Source of the DNA: an uncultured Eggerthellaceae bacterium
GTDB taxonomy: Bacteria; Actinomycetota; Coriobacteriia; Coriobacteriales; Eggerthellaceae
Length of the DNA stretch: 64,000 bases
Assembly (NCBI GenBank): GCA_947566075.1
Contig: CANOIM010000009.1
Span: 1-64,000, forward strand
Reading direction: 5' to 3'
Shown: positions 16,727 to 23,928 of the stretch, piece after piece
How the letters are laid out: the number at the start of each line of letters is the position of its first letter
Position numbering within the stretch: the stretch's first letter is position 1
Notes under the pieces: generated by a model
The model's database searches: none
The model's input: the letters and a program-made list of their open reading frames with translations, nothing else
Told to the model about the DNA's origin: nothing
Made by a program: the position numbers and the translations under genes

Positions 16727-16753
16727 TCTATAGCATCAGACAAGGAAATGCAA
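16727..16753 (-). promoter_or_regulatory. Putative promoter of the type VII secretion operon
   Basis: On the minus strand, TTGCAT (16753-16748) is followed 15 nt later by TATAGA (16732-16727) with an upstream TG, an extended -10 arrangement. It lies about 60 nt before the kinase start. The spacer is short, so the -10 assignment is more reliable than the -35. Confidence 0.35.
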
Positions 16754-16878
16754 CATATAAATATCTTCAGTTCTTCATCACGGATCCGCATGATCTTGTC
16801 CGAAATCTGCAGAGAATGGGAGGAAATGAGCAGGGATCCGCACAGGCTCACGCACAGCGCCAGGCTGCAACATCAACA

Positions 16879-16907
16879 AGGGCTGGCACGAACCCGGTGC
16901 CAGCCCT
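16879..16907 (-). terminator. Terminator after glmM
   Basis: An 11-bp perfect stem (AGGGCTGGCAC and its complement) with a 7-nt loop. On the minus strand it is followed by TTGTTGATGTTG, moderately U-rich. It lies 25 bp beyond the glmM stop codon and separates glmM from the secretion operon promoter. Confidence 0.8.
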
Positions 16908-16932
16908 ACAAAAGGATGATCAAAAGAGAAGC

Positions 16933-18273
16933 TTAGGAGAGCTTGCGGATGACCTCCGCGATGGATTCGGCGTGGGTGCGAGCGGCATCATCATCCTTCG
17001 CCTCCACCATGACACGGATCACCGGCTCGGTGCCGGACGGACGCAGGAGCACGCGGCCGTCATCACCCAGGGCCTCTTCGGCAGAGCGGACCGCCGCCTT
17101 CACACCTTCATCCGCCATGACCGCAGCCTTATCAGCCACGCGCACGTTGATGAGCTGTTGGGGGAACTTCTGCACCACGCTGGCCGCTTCCTCCACCGTC
17201 TTGCCGCTGCGCTTCACCGCAGCGATGAACTGGACGGCGGTCATGAGGCCGTCGCCCGTGGAATTGTGCTCCAGCAAGATCATGTGACCGGACTGTTCGC
17301 CACCGATGGAATGACCGTGTTCGCGCATCTCTTCCAGCACATAGCGGTCCCCCACCTTCGTCTGCACCACGGTGATGCCCGCATCCCGCATAGCGTGGAC
17401 GAAACCCAGGTTGCACATGACCGTGGTGACCGCCGTGTCGTTCGCCAGGCAGCCGCGCTCCTTCATGTCAAGCGCGCAGACCGCTTCGATGACATCCCCA
17501 TCTATCTCAGCCCCTGTGGGCGAGACCAGCATCACCCGGTCAGCGTCCCCGTCGTGGGCGATGCCGATATCCGCCTTCGCTTCGCGCACCAGGTCCTTCA
17601 CGGGTTCCAGATGAGTGGAGCCGCAGTTGACGTTGATATCAAAGCCATCGTAATCATCATTGATCACGCGCACGTCCGCCCCCAGGCGACGCAGCGCCTC
17701 CGGGCTGGTCTCAGAAGAAGCACCGTGGCCCGTATCGATGGCGATGGTCATGCCTTCGAAGGTGATGCCCTGGCCGCGAACGGATTCCACCGCGTGGGTG
17801 ATGTAGATCTCCTTCGCATCCTTCAGCTGCACCGTGAAGCCCAAGTCAGAGCCGGAGGGCGTCTCCTCTTCAGAGCCTTCCAGGCCACCGCCGCGGACGA
17901 ATTCCTCTATCTTGTCTTCCACCGCATCCGGCAGCTTGAAGCCCTTCGCGTCGAAGAGCTTGATGCCGTTGTATTCCGGCGGGTTGTGAGAAGCGGATAT
18001 GACTGCGCCACCCGCCGCCGCCAAGCGGCGCACCAGCAGCGCCACCGCAGGCGTGGGGATGACCCCAGCCAAAAGCGCCGTGCCGCCCGCACTTTCGATG
18101 CCTGCCACCATGGCCGCTTCCAGCATGTCCCCGGACAGGCGCGTATCCTTGCCCACTACGATGGTCTTGCCCAGGAAGACCACAGCGGCCTGGCCCAGCC
18201 GGTAGGCTATCTGATTCGTGAGCTCTGTATTGGCAACGCCGCGCACGCCGTCCGTCCCGAACATCCTTGCCAT
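16933..18273 (-). CDS. glmM: Phosphoglucosamine mutase
   Basis: Converts glucosamine-6-phosphate to glucosamine-1-phosphate on the way to UDP-GlcNAc for peptidoglycan; 446 aa, full length. It starts with the family signature 'MFGTDGVRG'. The phosphoserine loop is 'ISASHNPPEYNG', the metal site 'DGDADR' and the sugar-binding motif 'GGEQSGH', with 'RPSGTEP' near the C-terminus. Start has a GGGAG site. It begins 1 bp after the hisE stop codon, so the two are co-transcribed. Confidence 0.97.
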   Translation of the reverse strand: MARMFGTDGVRGVANTELTNQIAYRLGQAAVVFLGKTIVVGKDTRLSGDMLEAAMVAGIESAGGTALLAGVIPTPAVALLVRRLAAAGGAVISASHNPPEYNGIKLFDAKGFKLPDAVEDKIEEFVRGGGLEGSEEETPSGSDLGFTVQLKDAKEIYITHAVESVRGQGITFEGMTIAIDTGHGASSETSPEALRRLGADVRVINDDYDGFDINVNCGSTHLEPVKDLVREAKADIGIAHDGDADRVMLVSPTGAEIDGDVIEAVCALDMKERGCLANDTAVTTVMCNLGFVHAMRDAGITVVQTKVGDRYVLEEMREHGHSIGGEQSGHMILLEHNSTGDGLMTAVQFIAAVKRSGKTVEEAASVVQKFPQQLINVRVADKAAVMADEGVKAAVRSAEEALGDDGRVLLRPSGTEPVIRVMVEAKDDDAARTHAESIAEVIRKLS

Positions 18274-18274
18274 G

Positions 18275-18664
18275 CTATCTCCCTCTGTTGATGTGATCCG
18301 CTTCGATGACCGGCGCGCCCTGAGGGCGCTCCTCTGGGGTCATGCGAGCATTGAGCTCCGCCGCCAGCTCATCTTCGGTGATGTTGAAGCGCGCCAAGAG
18401 CACCATCAGGTGATACACCAAGTCAGCCGCTTCATAGCGAAGGTGATCCCGCTGGGCTGCCTGGTCGGCACCGCCCGCAACCAGTTGCGTCTCCTTGGCA
18501 GCCAGGCAGGTTTCCAGGGATTCTTCTCCTACTTTCTTGAGGAGGGTGTCCAGGCGGCCTTCCAGCAACCGATGGGTGTAGCTCTCATCCGTGGCGGCAC
18601 GCCGGGCTTCGATGGTGGCAGCCAAGGCGGTGAGCGTCTGGCCGATCTGGGATTCATTCTGCAT
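18275..18664 (-). CDS. hisE: Phosphoribosyl-ATP diphosphatase
   Basis: Second step of histidine biosynthesis: hydrolyses phosphoribosyl-ATP to phosphoribosyl-AMP. A 129-aa all-helical MazG-like protein with the typical 'KKVGEESLET' and 'YEAADLVYHLMVLL' motifs that bind magnesium. Slightly long because of N- and C-terminal extensions. No other his gene is near. There is no Shine-Dalgarno sequence; a TATAAA -10 box ends only 8 nt before the ATG, so the mRNA is probably leaderless. Confidence 0.9.
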   Translation of the reverse strand: MQNESQIGQTLTALAATIEARRAATDESYTHRLLEGRLDTLLKKVGEESLETCLAAKETQLVAGGADQAAQRDHLRYEAADLVYHLMVLLARFNITEDELAAELNARMTPEERPQGAPVIEADHINRGR

Positions 18665-18672
18665 GGGCGTAT

Positions 18673-18678
18673 TTTATA
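18673..18678 (-). promoter_or_regulatory. -10 box of hisE-glmM, probable leaderless start
   Basis: TATAAA on the minus strand, 8 nt before the hisE ATG. A transcript starting at the usual distance would begin at or next to the initiation codon. No clear -35 element. Confidence 0.5.
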
Positions 18679-18696
18679 TCAACCCGGGGAATGGGC

Positions 18697-18702
18697 TAGA
18701 AT
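18697..18702 (+). promoter_or_regulatory. -10 box of tcdA, probable leaderless start
   Basis: TAGAAT, 7 nt before the tcdA ATG, with no ribosome-binding site between. It mirrors the hisE -10 box in the same 45-bp divergent spacer. Confidence 0.5.
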
Positions 18703-18709
18703 CTTTTCC

Positions 18710-19465
18710 ATGAACACCACCACCGAAGAGAGCCTCTCCCGCACCCGGCGCTTGCTGGGTGATGAAGGTCTTGAGCGGCTGACCGAGGCCCGGGTGGCCA
18801 TCATCGGGCTGGGCGGCGTAGGCTCTGCCTGCGCGGAATCTTTGGTGCGCACGGGAGTGGGCAGCTTCCTCTTCGCCGATAAGGACGTGGTAGAGCCCAG
18901 CAACATCAACCGCCAGGCCATCGCCTTTTTGAGCACAGTAGGCCAGCGAAAGGTGGATGTGATGGAGGCCATGGCGAAGGATATCAACCGCGCCGCTCAG
19001 ATAGACAAGCTCTTCGCTTTCGTTCTGGAGGAGACCATCGAAGAGCAGCTGGCGCCCTTCGCCCGGCCGGACATCATCGTTGATGCCGTAGACACCCTCA
19101 CAGCCAAGGCGGCCATCGCGCGCTACGGGGAAGCCCAGGGCATACCCGTGGTTTCCGCCATGGGCATGGCGAATAGGTCAGACCCCACCGCTCTGCGCTT
19201 CGCGAAGCTCTTCGAAACGGAAGGGTGCCCCTTCTGCCGGGAACTGCGGAAGATCTTCCGCTCCCGTGGCATTGGGGATGTGAGCGTGCTCTATTCCACG
19301 GAACGGCCTGCGAAGGTGAGGCCGATGGAGGGCGCTGCCCGTAGCGAGAAGACGGAGCTGGGCACCTATTCCTACATGCCGCCCGCAGCCGGACTCATGC
19401 TGGCAGGCTTCGTGACCCAGCACTTGCTGAAGAGTGAATGGGCGCACGGGACAACGGGGACGTAG
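18710..19465 (+). CDS. tcdA: tRNA threonylcarbamoyladenosine dehydratase (E1-like)
   Basis: A 251-aa ThiF/MoeB/E1-like ATP-dependent enzyme that dehydrates t6A37 of tRNAs to the cyclic form. The nucleotide loop is 'GLGGVGSACAES', with 'DKDVVEPSNINRQ' and the catalytic-type cysteine region 'EGCPFCRELRK'. Start at 18710 is chosen because homology begins there and a -10 box lies 7 nt upstream; the frame is open further upstream but that part is antisense to hisE. The last codons and the stop lie inside an 80-bp palindromic repeat, which replaces the natural C-terminal end. Confidence 0.88.
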   Translation: MNTTTEESLSRTRRLLGDEGLERLTEARVAIIGLGGVGSACAESLVRTGVGSFLFADKDVVEPSNINRQAIAFLSTVGQRKVDVMEAMAKDINRAAQIDKLFAFVLEETIEEQLAPFARPDIIVDAVDTLTAKAAIARYGEAQGIPVVSAMGMANRSDPTALRFAKLFETEGCPFCRELRKIFRSRGIGDVSVLYSTERPAKVRPMEGAARSEKTELGTYSYMPPAAGLMLAGFVTQHLLKSEWAHGTTGT

Positions 19466-19525
19466 GCTATTGTCCTGCTTTCCGACCGGAAAGCAGGACA
19501 ATAGCCTACGTCCCCGTTGTCCCGT
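19446..19525. repeat. 80-bp perfect palindromic repeat (copy A) overlapping the tcdA 3' end
   Basis: Two 39-bp arms are perfect inverted copies around a 2-base centre. The outer part (GGGACAACGGGGACGTAGGC) is shared with copy B at 41950-42065, while the inner part differs. The arm carries the tcdA stop codon. At the RNA level it would form a very long hairpin, so it could also act in termination or mRNA protection. Confidence 0.9.
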
Positions 19526-19528
19526 CAT

Positions 19529-19554
19529 AGGGCCCGCGCTGAAACGCGGGCCCT
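19529..19554. terminator. Bidirectional terminator hairpin between tcdA and the Fe-S subunit gene
   Basis: A 10-bp perfect GC-rich stem (AGGGCCCGCG with its complement) and a CTGAAA loop, between two convergent genes. There is no strong U tract on either side, so efficiency is uncertain. Confidence 0.6.
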
Positions 19555-19584
19555 GTTTACGAGAAGAGAAGGAAGGAGAGGGGT

Positions 19585-19926
19585 TCATTCAACGGTGTAG
19601 CAGACGACCTTCTTCTTGGATTCCATATCCTTCGCGAAGTCAGCCACTTCACCGTACTTCATGACATTAGCCTGGCAATGCTGAACGCAAGTGGGAAGCT
19701 TTCCCATCTCTGTACGCCCAACGCAAAGATCGCACTGGTCCGTGGGCACCGGGATATAGGTGTACTGCCAGTGATTGTCTCCCGGAATGATCTCCCACGG
19801 GCCTATCTCGCAGACCTTGATCCCGAACTGCTCCTGAGGGAGATGGTGCTCCATCTTGCAGGCCACCTCGCAGCTATGGCAGCCCGTGCAGTACTCGTAA
19901 TCAACGAACAGTCCTTTACGCCCCAT
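19585..19926 (-). CDS. Small 4Fe-4S ferredoxin-like subunit of the molybdoenzyme
   Basis: A 113-aa electron-transfer protein. An N-terminal CxxCxxCxxxC set ('CTGCHSCEVAC') and a C-terminal set built from CDLC and 'CVQHC' are the ligands for two 4Fe-4S clusters, a shortened DmsB/NrfC-type subunit (the full-length type is about 200 aa with four clusters). Start at 19926 has GGAAGGTG at 6 nt. It follows the molybdoenzyme stop by 1 bp, so the two are translated together. There is no signal peptide or membrane anchor subunit; the pair is cytoplasmic. Confidence 0.88.
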   Translation of the reverse strand: MGRKGLFVDYEYCTGCHSCEVACKMEHHLPQEQFGIKVCEIGPWEIIPGDNHWQYTYIPVPTDQCDLCVGRTEMGKLPTCVQHCQANVMKYGEVADFAKDMESKKKVVCYTVE

Positions 19927-19927
19927 G

Positions 19928-22207
19928 CTATTCACCTTCCTTTACCTTGTAGACCTTGCACAGCTGTGACTTGAAGTTGGTGCCGAAGCCACTCTCGCCG
20001 CAGATGTTGGACATCATCTGGTTGACGTTGACTCGCCATACGCCATAGTTGTTGGGGCTTTCGCCATCTTCCTCAGGGAACCACCAACCGTGATCTGCCA
20101 TGACCATGTGCTTGGGCACGACCGGCGTCACCTTCGCCACATGCTGGCACTTGCCGAACTGGTTCTCCAGCCAGACCCAGTCACCATCCTTTATCCCGAG
20201 CTCCTCGGCAGCCTCAGGGTTGATCTCCACTTCAGGCCACTTCTTGAAGTTGCGAAGGGTCTCGATCTGACGATGCTCGGAGTGGAAGGACATGTAGTCA
20301 CGAGCGCCCGTGCCTAGGATGAAGGGGTACTTCTCCCAGAGGTCCGGATCATTCACGGGGCTAGGTACCGGCTCAACATAGCCTGCCAGGGCCGGAAGGT
20401 CACAGCTGGCGAGCACGGTGCTCCAGAGCTCCACACGACCGGTTCGGGTAGGGAAGCCAACTTGACCGTCTTCGCGCATATGACCTGTCTCGTAGCTCTT
20501 GTACTCCAGGTTCTTGTAGACCGGGGAGAGCTGCTGGAGCTCCTTGAAGGTGAGACCTTGGAGGAAGGATTCTTGGAGCATGGCATCATGCATCTCCTCG
20601 TCCGTCTCCCACGGCCAGGCCTCCGGGTTCCAGTGACGACCGAACATGAGGCAAATCTCCGGATCACCCTTGACCTCGCCGTACTGGCAGGCTTTGTTGA
20701 TGGTGGCACCGAACTGGGGGCCGTCGCAGGTGCGGATACCGTCGCGCTCAGCGAAGGTGGCAACGGGCAGGAAGTAGTCACAGCAGGCCATGGAAGTGGG
20801 TGTCATGAACAAATCAACGTAGACATTGCATTCCATGGAGAGATAGCACTTGAGCTGACGCTCAGGGTCACCGCCAGTGCAGGCAAGCGGGTTGGTGGAT
20901 TGCATCCAGATCGCCTTGATAGGATAGGGCTCACCGGTTTCCATGGCGTCTACGAAGCAATCCGGATGAGCGTCATTGAAACCTTGAGCAATGAAAGGAT
21001 ACTTGTCGTATCCAAGCCGCTTATTGTGCATTTCTTTTGGAAGTATTTCGTAGCCCCACCCGAAGCCGGTGTTCATGACGAAGTAGGGACGCATCATACC
21101 GCCAGGCACATCCAGGTTGCCCGTGATGGCCATGAGATCGATGACGCCTTCGGTCTGAGGGATGGCCTCAGCGTTATTCATATCGAAGGGAAGGCCGAAT
21201 TGGATGGCGGAGTTGTTGCCTTCGGCGTACATGCGCGCAGCAGCCACTACCAGTTCGGGATCGATCCAGCAGATCTCTCCCACCTTCTCAGGGGTCCACT
21301 CCTGCACGTGCTCTTTCAGCTCTTCGAAGCCATAGCACCACAGGTCAACGAACTCATGGTCATAGAGGTCCTCATTGATGATCACGTTCATCATGCCCAG
21401 GGCAAGAGCACCATCGGTGCCGGAGCGCACCTGCAGGAACAGCTCTGCCTTGGAAGCCAGCCAGGTCATGCGCGGGTCGATCACGATGAGCTTCGTGCCC
21501 TTGCGCATGAGATCCACCACCCAGTGACCGAAGAAGCCGTCTGCGTTGGACTGGAGCGGATTGTTGCCCCAGACCATGAGGACCTCGGGGATCTTGTACT
21601 GCGGGTCGTCATAGCGAAGGTAATAGGCCTGGGCGCAGTCAGAGATCCAGAAGGCGCCCGTGATGCCGTACATGGCGGCGATGCGCGGAAGATAACAGGA
21701 TGAGCCAGAGAGCAACCATGTTTTAGTCGGAGAACCAAAGCTCCATGCAAGCCTATGCAGATACGTGGCGATATCGCGGCCGGTGCCCTGCAAGAACGCA
21801 ACAGACTCAGGGCCGTACTCTTCCTTCACCTTGTTGAATTCCGCTGTGATCTCTTCCAGGGCCTGCTCCCAGGTGATGCGAAACCACTTGTCCTTGCCAC
21901 GGTCCTCCTTGTTGCGCTTCATGGGATAGAGGATGCGGTCAGGATGATTCACCAGCTCAGGCAAAGCTAGGCAGCGGCTGCAGAGGCGTCCCTGATTGTA
22001 GGGGGCCTCAGGGTCACCCTCCACCTTGACCAGCTTGCCATCAGCGTCCGTATAGAGCAGCCCAAAGCAGCCGTTGTGGCACCCAGGACCAGTACGACAG
22101 GTGGTACGGGTGACGGTAAGGTCTCCCTCTTTCCAAGAAACAGGACGGTCATCGCCGTAGGATGTCCAGACTTCCCATTCCTTCTTGTTCTCTCGTCCGA
22201 TGTCCAT
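19928..22207 (-). CDS. Cytoplasmic molybdopterin oxidoreductase (DMSO reductase superfamily)
   Basis: A 759-aa catalytic subunit binding molybdopterin-guanine dinucleotide and one 4Fe-4S cluster. The cluster motif has cysteines at about 37, 43, 47 and 76, with an unusually wide first gap (C-x5-C-x3-C). Molybdopterin-binding segments include 'VWGNNPLQSNADGF', 'VIDPRMTW' and 'LGTGARDYMSFHSEH'. There is no Tat signal, so it works in the cytoplasm. The set (small Fe-S subunit, MFS carriers, LuxR regulator, no membrane anchor) resembles Eggerthella/Gordonibacter gene sets for catechol dehydroxylation. The substrate cannot be read from sequence. Start at 22207 has a clear AAAGGAGA site; an upstream in-frame extension is rejected. 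Confidence 0.88.
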   Translation of the reverse strand: MDIGRENKKEWEVWTSYGDDRPVSWKEGDLTVTRTTCRTGPGCHNGCFGLLYTDADGKLVKVEGDPEAPYNQGRLCSRCLALPELVNHPDRILYPMKRNKEDRGKDKWFRITWEQALEEITAEFNKVKEEYGPESVAFLQGTGRDIATYLHRLAWSFGSPTKTWLLSGSSCYLPRIAAMYGITGAFWISDCAQAYYLRYDDPQYKIPEVLMVWGNNPLQSNADGFFGHWVVDLMRKGTKLIVIDPRMTWLASKAELFLQVRSGTDGALALGMMNVIINEDLYDHEFVDLWCYGFEELKEHVQEWTPEKVGEICWIDPELVVAAARMYAEGNNSAIQFGLPFDMNNAEAIPQTEGVIDLMAITGNLDVPGGMMRPYFVMNTGFGWGYEILPKEMHNKRLGYDKYPFIAQGFNDAHPDCFVDAMETGEPYPIKAIWMQSTNPLACTGGDPERQLKCYLSMECNVYVDLFMTPTSMACCDYFLPVATFAERDGIRTCDGPQFGATINKACQYGEVKGDPEICLMFGRHWNPEAWPWETDEEMHDAMLQESFLQGLTFKELQQLSPVYKNLEYKSYETGHMREDGQVGFPTRTGRVELWSTVLASCDLPALAGYVEPVPSPVNDPDLWEKYPFILGTGARDYMSFHSEHRQIETLRNFKKWPEVEINPEAAEELGIKDGDWVWLENQFGKCQHVAKVTPVVPKHMVMADHGWWFPEEDGESPNNYGVWRVNVNQMMSNICGESGFGTNFKSQLCKVYKVKEGE

Positions 22208-22263
22208 GCTCTCTCCTTTCGTTTCTTTTTCGAAACCATGACAAGGGTATGGAAGAGCGCCTG

Positions 22264-22297
22264 CCCAATCATCACCAAGTGGTAGTGACTGATTGGG
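22264..22297. promoter_or_regulatory. Operator-like inverted repeat before the molybdoenzyme gene
   Basis: CCCAATCA at 22264-22271 and TGATTGGG at 22290-22297 form a perfect 8-bp inverted repeat. Between them lies ATCACCAAGTGGT, a second inner palindrome (ACCA...TGGT). The ATCACCAA half-site also occurs twice in the regulator's divergent promoter region near 27.6 kb. It could be a regulator-binding site or an mRNA hairpin between the zinc-ribbon gene and the molybdoenzyme gene. Confidence 0.45.
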
Positions 22298-22478
22298 TAT
22301 TTGATGGGGCATCCCCATCCGAAGCGCTTCCTGGCGGGTACGGAAGCGGTGCTCCGCATGCGCGGCAATACAGCGCCTTCGGGTCATTCTGAGTGTCGCA
22401 GAACGGGCACTGGCCAGCCTCCACCATGGGAGCCGCCTCCCCGCTGCAGTAGCCGCAATTCACGCATATCCGGCACAT
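22272..22478 (-). CDS. Small zinc-ribbon-like protein
   Basis: A 68-aa protein with paired cysteines: 'CRICVNCGYC' at the N-terminus, CPFC and CRAC further on, consistent with a double zinc ribbon. A rubredoxin-like electron carrier is less likely. The ATG at 22478 follows GGAAGGA at 6 nt; an in-frame GTG 30 bases earlier lies on the wrong side of that site. It precedes the molybdoenzyme gene by 64 bp, within the same minus-strand run. Function unknown; it may be a small accessory protein of the oxidoreductase. Confidence 0.6.
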   Translation of the reverse strand: MCRICVNCGYCSGEAAPMVEAGQCPFCDTQNDPKALYCRACGAPLPYPPGSASDGDAPSNTQSVTTTW

Positions 22479-22647
22479 GGGACATCCTTCCTCTCTGGTG
22501 ATGGGCACTGACCGAAACCGAAGCTGAGAAGCCTACTCGAACGCCCGGACGAGTCGGTTTCTGGAAGCGATGGAGCTCAGATGAGCTGAAGTCTGCAAAA
22601 GGGTCTGCAGAAGGGCCTGCGAACAAGTCTGCAGGAGAAGAAGCTCC

Positions 22648-23892
22648 TTAGCTCTTCTTGACTTTCAGCTTGACGAAGATCATGAGCACGAGGGCGATGA
22701 GGGCAAGCGGGAAGAGGATGAAGTTGCTTGCCGTGGCCCAGCCCAGATCCCCATAGGCAGCCCCGAAGACGGTGGGACCGATGGCAAGGCCAAGCTGCTG
22801 CATGAACTGGAGCATGGCCATGCTCATGGCCGCCGCTGTTGGCGTATTCCCCAATGACAGCGGTGCCAAGGGGCGGATACCCGCAGATATCAGACCTGAC
22901 CCAACGCCTCCACCGATGACCGCCATCCAGATGAACAGAGTCGAGTTCGGGTCACCCGCGCTAGGCCATGCGAAGAGCAGGGCGATGCCATAGACGATGA
23001 AGCCGCCAAAGACGACCCACCGCTTGCTGCCCACCTGCAAACGGTCGGACAGCGCACCGCTCACGGGACCCAAGACCAATCCGACGGCGGTGTAGATGCT
23101 GATCATGCCCGAAGCCAGGACCGGCGTATAGCCCTGTTCGGTATTCAAGTACGTGGGATAGAAGGTGTTCGTCCAGGAAGCGCCGATGAACGAGAAACAA
23201 CACATGGCGAAGCCGATGAGCCAGATGTTCTTGTTCTTGAGCAGCCCCATGCTTGCCCCGAAGGACTCTTCCTGAGGCGCATCTCCGCCGCCCTGCCTGC
23301 TGGGCATGCGAAAGACCAGCGCGAAGAGGACAAAGGCTACCAGCGAGAGGATGGCGCAAGCCGTGAAGACAGACCTGAAGCCCAGGGCTTCGGCCATGCT
23401 GGGCGCTACGGCATAGATGATCACCGTAGCGAACGGGAACCACGTAGACCAGATGCCAAGCGCCAGACCGCGCGTCTTGTCAGGGAACCAGATGGAGATG
23501 CAAGTGGGTGCCACAACGCCGATGAGGCCGATGCCCGCCCCCTCAAGGATCCTCGTGAGCAAGAAGAGCTCGAAGGACGGCACGAAGGCGCTGGCCAGAG
23601 CTCCTATCCCGATACAAGCTACTGATATCAAAACGGTGCTCTTCAGCCCGATCCGCTTGCTGATCAAAGCTGCCGGGAATGCCAGGATGATGCCGATCCA
23701 GCCCACAACGCTCATCTGCAAGCCGAATTCAGCACCCCCTATCTGGAATTCCGAGAAGATCCAATCAGCGAGCGGCGGAGTCATGAGCTGCGCCATGGGC
23801 GCGGTGATACTAGCAAGATACGTCACGGCCAAGATAGCCCAGGCCCTGCTTGACGTCCTCGCCTCTTGGATAGCGGTGTTATCTTTTTCCAT
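22648..23892 (-). CDS. MFS transporter, second paralogue of the molybdoenzyme cluster
   Basis: A 414-aa carrier with about twelve transmembrane helices. Motif A-like loops ('ISKRIGLKS', 'LSDRLQVGSK') and the 'GIWSTWFPFA' helix are visible. It is closely similar along its whole length to the next upstream carrier (both share 'AWAILAVTYL' and 'SITAP' near the N-terminus), pointing to tandem duplication. Start at 23892 is set by GAAAGGA at 6 nt. Probably imports the substrate or exports the product of the molybdoenzyme. The ligand is unknown. Confidence 0.88.
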   Translation of the reverse strand: MEKDNTAIQEARTSSRAWAILAVTYLASITAPMAQLMTPPLADWIFSEFQIGGAEFGLQMSVVGWIGIILAFPAALISKRIGLKSTVLISVACIGIGALASAFVPSFELFLLTRILEGAGIGLIGVVAPTCISIWFPDKTRGLALGIWSTWFPFATVIIYAVAPSMAEALGFRSVFTACAILSLVAFVLFALVFRMPSRQGGGDAPQEESFGASMGLLKNKNIWLIGFAMCCFSFIGASWTNTFYPTYLNTEQGYTPVLASGMISIYTAVGLVLGPVSGALSDRLQVGSKRWVVFGGFIVYGIALLFAWPSAGDPNSTLFIWMAVIGGGVGSGLISAGIRPLAPLSLGNTPTAAAMSMAMLQFMQQLGLAIGPTVFGAAYGDLGWATASNFILFPLALIALVLMIFVKLKVKKS

Positions 23893-23928
23893 ATTCATTC
23901 CTTTCGGTCTTTCCTTGACCTGAGCAGA

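Noticed and set aside
16669..16932. Search of this and other spacers for tRNA genes, small RNAs and CRISPR repeats
   Set aside because: No cloverleaf with a T-loop consensus and no regularly spaced repeats were seen; only hairpins and promoters are supported.
18218..18709. Extended N-terminus of TcdA overlapping hisE
   Set aside because: The extension is antisense to hisE, has no E1-like homology, and a -10 box lies directly before the ATG at 18710.
22208..22387. 60-residue N-terminal extension of the molybdoenzyme as a possible Tat signal
   Set aside because: It contains no usable twin-arginine signal with a following hydrophobic core, overlaps the zinc-ribbon gene, and a strong ribosome-binding site precedes the internal start at 22207.
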